The notes under the pieces are model-generated. The model ran no database searches. It had not been told where the DNA came from and saw only the letters and a list, made by a program, of their open reading frames with translations. This document shows, in pieces, positions 53,313 to 61,069 of a DNA stretch of 64,000 nucleotides. Position 1 is the first letter of the stretch. Each line of letters begins with the position of its first letter. The position numbers and the translations under genes are program-made. Location of the stretch: NCBI GenBank assembly GCA_963830775.1, contig CAWHNT010000038.1, forward strand, positions 62,001-126,000. Reading direction: 5' to 3'. Source of the stretch: CAWHNT01 sp963830775. Its GTDB lineage: Bacteria > Pseudomonadota > Alphaproteobacteria > Geminicoccales > Geminicoccaceae.

Positions 53313-53606
53313 ATGAGAACGCTCGAAGGCATCAGGTCCGAGCTGCGGGCCATGCTGCCGGACCTTCGACCACGCTGGCCGATCACACGGCTTGGCGTGT
53401 TCGGATCCTACGCCCGCGGCGAGCAACACGAGGGCAGCGACCTCGATCTCCTCGTCGATCTCGACCGGCCAGTAAGCTTCTTTGAGTTCCTGGAGCTGGA
53501 GGAGGAACTCGGCCGGCGGCTCGGCCTCCGCGTCGAGCTGGTCACCCGGCCGGCGCTCAAGCCCTTCATCGGCGACAGGATCCTGCGCGAGCTCGTGCCG
53601 GTATGA
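53313..53606 (+). CDS. mntA: MntA-type nucleotidyltransferase antitoxin
   Basis: A 97-residue minimal nucleotidyltransferase from ATG 53313. RLGVFGSYARGEQHEGSDLD is the GSxARG...DxD catalytic signature, followed by LLVDLDRPVSFFEFLELEEE and RVELVTRPALKPFIGD. MntA adenylylates its partner HepT toxin and so blocks its RNase activity. The stop overlaps hepT (ATGA at 53603-53606). Confidence 0.9.
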   Translation: MRTLEGIRSELRAMLPDLRPRWPITRLGVFGSYARGEQHEGSDLDLLVDLDRPVSFFEFLELEEELGRRLGLRVELVTRPALKPFIGDRILRELVPV

Positions 53607-53968
53607 GCACGCGCGACAGCCGGGCCTATCTCGCCGACATGCTCCAGGCCTGTGAGGACATTCAGGCGATGGTTGCTGGCTTCCCGCTGGAGCAGTTCAC
53701 GGCGGATCGAATGCGGCTGAAGGCCGTGATACGCGATCTCGAGGTGCTGGGCGAAGCTGCGGGGAAGTTGCCGGCTGAGCTCCGTCTGCTCGCTCCCGGG
53801 ATACCCTGGTCGAGGATCACCGGCATGCGTCACCGGCTGATCCACGGTTACTTCGGAGTCGATGCAGCAATCGTCTTCAAGACAGCAATTGAGGACGTGC
53901 CGGCGCTGCTTCCGCCATTGCGGGACCTCATGGCGGAGGCGCAGCGTCGCGCTCAGGTAGAAGGCTAA
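53603..53968 (+). CDS. hepT: HepT-type HEPN ribonuclease toxin
   Basis: A 121-residue helical protein with the HEPN fold. The RNase motif R-x4-6-H appears as MRHRLIHGYFGVD, where the Tyr next to the His is the residue adenylylated by MntA in characterised pairs. Earlier parts are YLADMLQACEDIQAMVAGF and AVIRDLEVLGEAAGKLP. Toxin activity is expected but not shown. The pair sits between gor and a stray gor-like fragment, next to an insertion-sequence cluster. Confidence 0.9.
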   Translation: MSTRDSRAYLADMLQACEDIQAMVAGFPLEQFTADRMRLKAVIRDLEVLGEAAGKLPAELRLLAPGIPWSRITGMRHRLIHGYFGVDAAIVFKTAIEDVPALLPPLRDLMAEAQRRAQVEG

Positions 53969-54041
53969 GCTGTGCTTTATCTTTGAGGAGTTGCACGCCC
54001 GCACGCTCGATCATGCGGCCGCAGATGGCGTTGAGCCGGCT
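53967..54041 (-). pseudogene. Short fragment resembling glutathione reductase
   Basis: Twenty-five codons on the minus strand read SRLNAICGRMIERAGVQLLK then DKAQL, matching the gor segment SRLNGIYIRMLESAGVRLFE in order and spacing (about half of the residues identical). The DNA is also similar to the gor copy. No other part of such a gene is present on either side, so it looks like a relic of a second copy or a rearrangement. It overlaps the end of hepT by two bases. Confidence 0.4.
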
Positions 54042-54061
54042 GCAATCGCAGGGGGCCGAAA

Positions 54062-54360
54062 GTGCCCTCCTTACTCCAAGCAGCAACCTCCATGGCACTG
54101 CGCGGGGCAGCACCACGGAAGCGAGGGCCCGAGAACGCAAGCCATACACACGATTTCAATGGAACTTATGCTGCACCGCACTATTCCTCTCCGCAACCTG
54201 GGCCGGAGCCCGGGACATGGGTGGAGGACGGACGTGGCAGGCAACGGCGAGCTTGGGGTGCTCGGGATTTCCTGGCGATCGCGGTGGTGCTCTACACCGT
54301 GAGCTGGACCCTGGTCGGCCCTCCCGGCACGGTCCCGCTCACGGCGACCGAGAGCGCCAC
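54062..54360 (+). other. Open frame running into the IS30 element, unknown
   Basis: A plus-strand frame is open from 54062 into the insertion sequence. It contains one hydrophobic, helix-like run (DFLAIAVVLYTVSWTLVG) followed by PPGTVPLTATESATK, then enters the IS30 end at 54361. It may be the start of a membrane protein gene cut by the element, but I recognise no family and the frame before the helix is not clearly coding. Confidence 0.25.
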
Positions 54361-55421
54361 GAAGCGCAACGGGTTAAGCAAAGCGGATCTGGATGTCTCT
54401 GCCAAGCTCCCCGAGTAGCGCCTGGAGCGGGGTGAGGAAGCCGAGGCATTTCCGGGGCGTCAGATTGTGGGTGAGGACGATCTCCTGCAGCTCGGCATCA
54501 CCGAGCGCGTCGAGGTCGAGGTCGCGCGGCAGGTCGCGCCGTAGCCGGCCGTTGGCGTTCTCGACCGCGCCTTTCTGCCAGGAGGCGTAGGCGTCGCAGA
54601 ACCAGGTTGTCATGGCGCAGGCGCTGGCGAGGAGGCCGTGCCGGGCAAAGGCGGTGTCGTTGTCGAAGGTGATGGAGGCGCGCAGGCGCGGGTCGAGCCG
54701 GCGGAAGACGGCCATCATGATGGCCACGGTCTCCGCGGCCGACTTGCCGGCAAGCCTGGCGGCGAGGACGAACCGGGTCTTGCGCTCTTTGAGCACCAGC
54801 ACCGGGCGGGTCCGCTTGCAGATCAGGAGGTCGCCCTCCCAGTGCCCGGCTTCCTTGCGCTCCTGGACGGCCTCGGGCCGGTCGTGGATGGAGCGCCGCT
54901 CAGCAATGACGTTGCGCGGCTGCCGAGCCCGACGGCGCCCCCGCTTGGCCCGCCCACGCGGTAGCAGCTTCCAGAGCTTCTCGCCTTTCTGCCCGGGGCG
55001 GTGCACGAAGGCGTAGATCGTCTCGGTGGAGACGGTGCGCAGCCCACGCTCCTCGCCACGCTTGAGCCAGCCGGCGATCTGCTCGGGCGTCCAACCCTCC
55101 ACAAGACGCTCGCGGACGAAGCGGCCGAGCTTGGCGTCACGCTCCACAAGCGCCGGCCGCTGGCGGCGCTCGAGGTAGCAGCCCTCGGCGTGGGCCGGCA
55201 GATAGCCACCCTTGGGCAGCAGATTGCGCCGCAGCTCGCGGCTGATGGTCGAGGCCGCCCGGCCGAGCTGCCGCGCGATCGCCCGCAAGCTCAGCCCCTC
55301 GCCCTGAGCCGGCCAGCCGCTCCCTCCCTCCAGCCTCAGATGCGTCCCGCCCGACATCGCTCCATCCCGATTTGCCATTCCGGCCAGAGCCTTACCACAA
55401 GGCCCAGGGATGTTGCGCTTC
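54361..55421 (-). mobile_element. IS30 family insertion sequence with 10-bp inverted ends
   Basis: The ends are marked by GAAGCGCAAC at 54361-54370 and its exact reverse complement at 55412-55421, enclosing 1,061 bases, the usual IS30 size, with a single transposase gene. I see no matching target duplication (CAC on the left, ATG on the right), so a deletion next to the element is likely. The right end cuts the last codons of the IS630 transposase; no continuation of that gene exists left of the element. Confidence 0.75.
54374..55378 (-). CDS. IS30 family transposase
   Basis: A 334-residue transposase from ATG 55378 (ATG 55357 is an alternative). N-terminal helix-turn-helix: EGLSLRAIARQLGRAASTIS and RELRRN. 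A second region has VEGWTPEQIAGWLKR and STETIYAFVH. The DDE catalytic domain shows GHWEGDLLICKR (D), ASITFDNDTAFARHG (D) and KGAVENANGRLRRDLP (E), then LGFLTPLQAL. All motifs are intact, so the copy may be functional. The frame continues upstream into IS630 sequence, which is a read-through, not a fusion. Confidence 0.92.
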   Translation of the reverse strand: MANRDGAMSGGTHLRLEGGSGWPAQGEGLSLRAIARQLGRAASTISRELRRNLLPKGGYLPAHAEGCYLERRQRPALVERDAKLGRFVRERLVEGWTPEQIAGWLKRGEERGLRTVSTETIYAFVHRPGQKGEKLWKLLPRGRAKRGRRRARQPRNVIAERRSIHDRPEAVQERKEAGHWEGDLLICKRTRPVLVLKERKTRFVLAARLAGKSAAETVAIMMAVFRRLDPRLRASITFDNDTAFARHGLLASACAMTTWFCDAYASWQKGAVENANGRLRRDLPRDLDLDALGDAELQEIVLTHNLTPRKCLGFLTPLQALLGELGRDIQIRFA

Positions 55422-56498
55422 ATGCCGGACTCCGCCCTGGCATTGGTAGTGCTGGCAGAGCCGCTGCTGAGCTCGGCGCCGGTGAGCTTGCGCGCCGGCT
55501 CGACCACCGCTCGCTTTCCGTGGACCCATTTGGGCTCGATCGGGTTGAGCCACGGACTTCGGCTCGGCAGCCGGCAGATCAGAAGGCGGCAACCGTGGCC
55601 GGTCCACTTGACCTCGCGATAGTGCCTCCTGACCCAGTCCTGCCCTCGCGGCTGATGTGCCAGGAGGCGTTGTCCCTGATCAGCGCAATACCCGACGGCC
55701 TCGGCCGCGAGCTGCTCGGCGACCCAGGCGAGGAAGGCGCAAGTCACGGGCTGATCGGTCGCCCGTCGACGAAGCGCAGCAGCGTCCGCTCGCGTGCAGG
55801 CAGCCACAGGCCGTAGCAGGCCAGGGCCTTCGGCTCAGGATCGGCGCGATCCACGGGATGCAGGCCAAGGCGCAGGGGCTCGCCTGCCGTCCAGGCATGC
55901 AGCGCCGGCTGCGCCAGGCGGGAGAACGAGACCTCGTCCTGGAAGCCGAGCGCCCAGCCTGGCCGGCTTTGCGCCTGCCGGATCAGGCGGTCGCGGTGAC
56001 TTTTTTACGCGCGTAGTCGGGATCGGGGCTGGTGAGCCTGCGCTTGGCGCGCTTCCAGCCGACCTCCAGCGGCGCCAACGCCCGCCGGATCGTCTCGTCC
56101 GACAGGACGGTCGCGCTCAGCCCTGGTCGTGCGCGACCTGCGCCAGCAGGGTGAGCGTCCAGGTGCTCCTGGCATGGCCGAAGGCGCGTGGCGACTGGTG
56201 CAGGAGACCGCGCAGCTGCTCCAGCTTGGCTCCATCCAGCACCGGGGCGGCGCTCTGGGCCGCGGGGAACCGGCGGTCCGGGCCGAAGGCCGCGGGCGTT
56301 GAAAGCGCGGATGGCGTTGCGCACGGTCTGCACCGCGCAGCACAAACCCTGCGCAATAGCCCGCGGCGGGCGCCCTGCCGCGCTCAGCCGCACGATCTGA
56401 GCACGCCGCACGGTGAAGGCGCTTGGGGAACGTAGGCCGACGTCGAGCTGGGCGCGCTCCGCGCCGCTCAGCTCACGAACGAAGATCGGTGGGTGCAT
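55422..56498 (-). pseudogene. IS630 family transposase, multiply frame-shifted and truncated by IS30
   Basis: From ATG 56498 the helix-turn-helix part reads ELSGAERAQLDVGLRSPSAF and RRAQIVRLSAAGRPPRAIAQ; a second frame (about 56290-56120) continues LEQLRGLLHQSPRAFGHARS; then ALAPLEVGWKRAKRRLTSPD. The DDE part in further frames has LGFQDEVSFSRLAQPALHAW, WVAEQLAAEAVGYCADQGQR and CRLPSRSPWLNPIEPKWVHG. At least three shifts are needed, and the last codons fall in the IS30 end. It is dead as read. It lies just downstream of the CapK-like gene. Confidence 0.8.
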
Positions 56499-56544
56499 CC
56501 CGATCAGATGCGGCCCGCAATGCCTGCAGAGCTACTGGGGATTG

Positions 56545-57952
56545 CTAGGCCGTCAGCTGGATCGGCTCGGCAGGCCCCGTGGCTGCGACCTTCGAGACCG
56601 TGTAGAGGTACTTTCCCGATGCCGTGGCTGGGATGTCGTCGACCTGGTCGAACCGCACCTTGCAAGTTGGGCCCATGAGATCGACCAGCTTGGCCCGAAC
56701 ATGTTGTTGATGCTCCTGCAGTGCGGTGGTGCCGACGGCCTCGCCAGCCACGAACCGAACCACGACAAGGTCGTGCGACTCCTGGACGAGCTGGACCCGA
56801 CGTATCACCGCAGTGTCGATCAGGTTGCCCAGCGTCGTGATCAGGAAGATCGGCGAGACCACCGCCCCGTCGCGCCGCACGAAGGACTCCATGCTGCGGC
56901 CGCTCACCTCCTCAAGCAATGGGGGGTTGCGGCCGCATGGGCACTGGCTCGGTGCCGAGCCGCCCACGGTCGCCCATTTGGTAGCGAATGAACGGCATGG
57001 CGTAGTTGTGGAGCGAGGTGATGACCAGATCGCCGTCCCGGCCCACGACCGGGCGCCCGCGTGCGTCCACGACCTCCACGAGGTGGGAGTTGATCGAGAT
57101 GTGCATGCCGGAGGTGGCCGGGCACTCGCAGGCGACATCGCCCATCTCGCGCGAGCCGTAGAAGTTGATGACCGGCGCGCGGAAGGCCCGCGCGATCGCC
57201 TCGCGCATCGGCGGCAGGAGCGTGCCGCCGCCAATGACCACCGCCACCGGCTTGTGCATCTCCCGGCCGGTCCGATTGACGTACTGGGCCACCGTGTAGA
57301 GGCCGTCGATGTAGCCCCAGACCAGCTTCGGCCGGAATCGGTCGACCTCATCGACGATGGCCCTGAGTTCGGGCTCGCCCAGGGTGCCGCAGGGCACGAT
57401 GCGGCGATTGTAGAGACTGTTCTCGGCATTGCGCCTGAGCGTGCCGGTCTCGATCACGATGTCTCGGTCGGAGCCCCAGATCTTGAGCTCGGGCTCGCCC
57501 GGGTGCTTCCCCAGCACCTCGAAGTGGTAGAGCTTGGTGGCGACGTTGATGTCCCAGTAATGGCTGTCCTGCCAGTAGTGGATCGGCTGACCGGTCGAGC
57601 CGCCGGTGCGGTTAGCATAGGCGCGGCGAGCGGGCGGCAGCGTGTGGTCCCGGAGCCTTTCCCCCTCGGTGCGAATGATCTCCTTGGTCAGGATCGGCAC
57701 GGACTGGAGCTGGCCCAGATCCACCCTGTGGTTCCGGACCACGCCACAGTCGCCCAGCACCTCGCGGTAGTAGGCGGTGTTGTGGAAGGCGTGCCGCAAA
57801 AGGCTTTCCAGACGCTCCTCCTGCACCCTCGTGAGCTCGGCTTGCGATGCGCGATCGAGGGAGCGGAGAAGGGCCAGCTCGCGCGCTGTGGTCGGCCTGC
57901 GGGCGCGGAGGGCAAGCGCCAGCAGCGGTCGACGCCAGTTGAGCGATGGCAT
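56545..57952 (-). pseudogene. CapK/PaaK-like adenylate-forming enzyme, one frame shift
   Basis: From ATG 57952 (AGGAGG upstream) the sequence reads as a phenylacetate-CoA-ligase-like protein: LESLLRHAFHNTAYYREVLG, RTGGSTGQPIHYWQDSHYWD (P-loop), VAVVIGGGTLLPPMREAIAR, VINFYGSREMGDVACECPAT and PFIRYQMGDRGRLG. A shift near 56945 breaks it; the C-terminal lobe (CGRNPPLLEEVSGRSMESFV to TASGKYLYTVSKVAA) continues in another frame to 56545. One correction gives about 469 residues. The CapK group is often found in polysaccharide or lipid biosynthesis loci; the acid activated is unknown. The flippase-type gene next door fits a cell-surface role. Confidence 0.78.
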
Positions 57953-58223
57953 TGGCCCTCCTGCTGAATGGGCTGACTGATGGACGCGACGGTACGGCCC
58001 CAGGAGCTCGGGCACCCGACACAAACGTGAAGGTGTCCCATTCGATCCATCAAATCCAGGCGTTTGGGATCGATTCCGGGATTCCGGCCAGGCGCCGTTG
58101 CAACGGGTCTGCAGGCTTCTTCTGAATTCAGGAGCAAGGCAGCGTCAACCCGTATGAGTTCGCCCACTGGCCGAAGAGCTGAAGCCGGCAGCGGTTTGCT
58201 TCTCCAGGTGGCCGGAGCCTGGA

Positions 58224-59165
58224 TCACCGAGCCGGCGACGACCGCCTGTCCAGCGCCCACAGCACGCCGCCGAACGCCGCGACCAGGGTGATGACGATAC
58301 GCCGCAGCAGCGCCGCTGCGAGTGCCACCTCGTGATCGAGGCCCGCATGCCCGTAAAGGACGACGAAGGCGCCCTCGCTCAAGCCGATACCGTTCACCGA
58401 GAGTGGGAGAGCGCTGATCATCATGATCAGCGGGGTCACGAGGAGTGCCGTAAGAAGGTCGACGTTCCCGCCGACCGCGCGGATCACAAAGTACTGGAAC
58501 AGTGCCAGAAGGCAGTTGAAGAGCAGCGAGAGCCCGCATGTGACAGCGAGGGCCCACGTCTTGCTTCGGTAGGAGGAGAGCGCGGCCAGGAAGGCTGTGC
58601 TCGTCTTCCGGATGGCGCCTGCCGCCGCCGGCAGCGGCAGGCGTGCGACGAGGGCGCGAGCCTTCCAGGCCAGCAGGGCTAGAGCGCCCAGGGCGAGCAG
58701 GCCGGCGATGCCGGTGGCCCCCGAAAGCCGGCCGTCAGCCAGGAGACCCGGGGCCGCCACCGCCGAGGCGATCCCAAGCGCGACGACCGTGGCCAGCCCG
58801 GTCGCCCGCTCGACGACCATGCTGGCGGCGACGGGCCCCGTCCCGCCTACGTGTCGGGCAAGGGCAAGGCGGACCACGTCGCCCCCGACGTTGGATGGCA
58901 AGAGGCTGCTGAAGAACGCGCCGATCCAATAGAAGCGCAGCGCCACGAGGAAGGGCACGCGGGGGGCGATCACGGCCAGCAGCGCCTGCCAGCGCCAGGC
59001 CGAGAGCGCCAGGCCCGCAAGGTTGACCAGGACGGCCAGGGCGGTCCAACCGAGCGCAAGATTCGACAGATGTTCTAGCGCCTTCCGCCAGTCCAGGAGG
59101 AGGAGCAGCGCCGCCACGAGCCCCAGCGAGAGGCCGATCTTGGCGATCCAGAGAACTCTTGACAC
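58224..59165 (-). CDS. Lysylphosphatidylglycerol synthase transmembrane (UPF0104) family protein
   Basis: A 313-residue protein with about eight membrane helices, from GTG 59165. Typical segments: LWIAKIGLSLGLVAALLLLL, RFYWIGAFFSSLLPSNVGGD, VVRLALARHVGGTGPVAASM, VVERATGLATVVALG and ISALPLSVNGIGLSEGAFVV. The SNVGGD and ER-TG motifs mark the PF03706 family, which includes the flippase part of MprF and many stand-alone proteins of unknown cargo, commonly next to glycosyltransferases. The 271 bases to the CapK-like gene and the 231 bases after it towards gabD show no gene. Confidence 0.85.
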   Translation of the reverse strand: MSRVLWIAKIGLSLGLVAALLLLLDWRKALEHLSNLALGWTALAVLVNLAGLALSAWRWQALLAVIAPRVPFLVALRFYWIGAFFSSLLPSNVGGDVVRLALARHVGGTGPVAASMVVERATGLATVVALGIASAVAAPGLLADGRLSGATGIAGLLALGALALLAWKARALVARLPLPAAAGAIRKTSTAFLAALSSYRSKTWALAVTCGLSLLFNCLLALFQYFVIRAVGGNVDLLTALLVTPLIMMISALPLSVNGIGLSEGAFVVLYGHAGLDHEVALAAALLRRIVITLVAAFGGVLWALDRRSSPAR

Positions 59166-59396
59166 CGATTCCCCAAGCGGGCCGCGCCGGCGGCGGTACC
59201 TGAAGCCATCTCGTGCGGGCCTGCCCGGAGTGCCAGCCGCCGCCCGCACACGAGGAGCCGAACAAAGTGGCCGGCCGGCACGCGGCCAGCCACCCCGGTG
59301 CCGTGCGGCCGCCGGTACCCTGCCGTGCCGTAGCCGAACACGGCCGTCCGGCCAAGCGGCTACTTGAAGCGCCCAGGATCCAACGCCCGTGCAGTC

Positions 59397-60880
59397 TCAG
59401 CCGATCCCGCCCAGGCTCACATACTTGACCTCGAGATACTCCTCGATCCCGTACTTCGAGCCCTCGCGGCCCATGCCGCTCTCCTTCACCCCGCCAAAGG
59501 GCGCCACCTCGACCGAGATCACCCCGTCGTTCACGCCGACCAGGCCCACCTCCAGGGCCTCGGCCACGCGGAACACGCGGGCGAGGTCGCGGGCGTAGAA
59601 GTAGCCGGCAAGGCCGACATCGCTGTCGTTGGCGAGGCGGATCGCCTCCTCCTCGGTCTCGAAGCGGAAGAGCGGGGCCACGGGGCCGAAGGTCTCCTCG
59701 TGCGCGAGCTTCATCGTGGCGTCGCAGGGGGCCAGCACGGTGGGCTCGTAGAAGAGGCCGCCCTTGCGCGTGGCGCTTGCCGCCGGTGACGACCTTGGCG
59801 CCCTTCGCGAGCGCGTCCTTGACGTGCTCCTCGACCTTGTCGACGGCGGCCTGATCGATCAGCGGGCCGACCGTGGTGCCGGCGTCGAGCCCGGCGCCCA
59901 CCTTCAGCTTGCCGACGGCGGCCGAATACTTCTGCGCGAAAGCGTCGAAGACACCCGCCTGGACATAGATCCGGTTGGTGCAGACGCAGGTCTGGCCCGC
60001 GTTCCTGAACTTGCAGGCGATCGCCCCCTCCACCGCCTTGTCGATGTCGGCATCGTCGAAGACGATGAACGGCGCGTGGCCGCCCAGCTCCATGCTGACC
60101 CGCTTGACCGTGTCGGCACACTGCTTGAGCAGGATCTTGCCCACGGCAGTCGAGCCCGTGAACGAGACCTTGCGCACGGTCTTGTTGGTGCAGAGCTCGG
60201 TGCCGATCGTCCCCGCACTGCCGGTGACGACGTTGAGCACACCCTTGGGCAGGCCGGCGCGCTCGGCGAGCTCGGCCATCGCCAGCGCCGAGAACGGCGT
60301 GGCGCTCGCGGGCTTGACCACCATGGTGCAGCCGGCCGCCAGCGCCGGTGCCGCCTTCCTGGTGATCATGGCGATCGGGAAGTTCCAGGGCGTGATCGCG
60401 GCGCACACGCCCACGGGCTGCTTCAGCACCAGGATCCGGCGCGAGCCCACGGTCTGCGGGATGACATCGCCATAGACCCGCTTGGCTTCCTCCGCGAACC
60501 ACTCGATGAACGAGGCGCCATAGGCCACCTCGCCCTTCGAACTCGGCCAGCGGCTTGCCCTGCTCGCGCGTCATCAGGATCGCCAAGTCATCCTGTGCGT
60601 CCATGATCAGCTCGAACCAGCGGCGCAGGACGGCGGCCCGCTCCTTGGCCGTCTTGGCCCGCCAGGCCGGCAGCGCCGCCTCGGCCGCGGCGATCGCACG
60701 CCGCACCTCCTCCACACCCAGGCTCGGCACGGTGCCCACCGTCTCGCCCGTGGCCGGATCGGTCACCGTGATCGTCTTCTTGCTGTCCGCGTCGATCCAG
60801 CTCCCGCCGACATAGCACTGCTGCCGCAGCAGCCGCGGGTCGTCGAGCTGGACACGCATGGACTTGAGCGCGATGGCCAT
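59397..60880 (-). pseudogene. gabD: NAD(P)-dependent succinate-semialdehyde dehydrogenase family, two frame shifts
   Basis: From ATG 60880: QQCYVGGSWIDADSKKTITV, VEEVRRAIAAAEAALPAWRA and LAILMTREQGKPLAE, then a shift near 60535. The middle frame carries CAAITPWNFPIAMITRKAAP, MELGGHAPFIVFDDADIDKA with the general-base Glu, and FRNAGQTCVCTNRIYVQAGV with the catalytic Cys. After a second shift near 59765 it ends ETFGPVAPLFRFETEEEAIR and SGMGREGSKYGIEEYLEVKY. Two corrections give about 493 residues, the usual GabD length. It would oxidise succinate semialdehyde or a related aldehyde. All active residues are kept. Confidence 0.85.
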
Positions 60881-61069
60881 GATCCGAGGACTCCCCCATG
60901 CAGAAAAGGGCCGCTGCCGCGGCCGCCGGCTTGGGGCAGAGGATGGGGACACGGGCGCGTGCCCGCAAGGTGGCTGCCACCGCGAGCAGGGTCCGGCGAC
61001 GTGGCATCTCGGCCATAGTCCCCCTGGGCATCGTGGTTTACGCTCGTGCAAACGAGGGATGCCCCCGCC

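Noticed and set aside
54374..55807. Apparent fusion protein of IS630 and IS30 transposases
   Set aside because: The frame merely stays open across the IS30 right end; the inverted repeats at 54361 and 55412 show that these are two elements.
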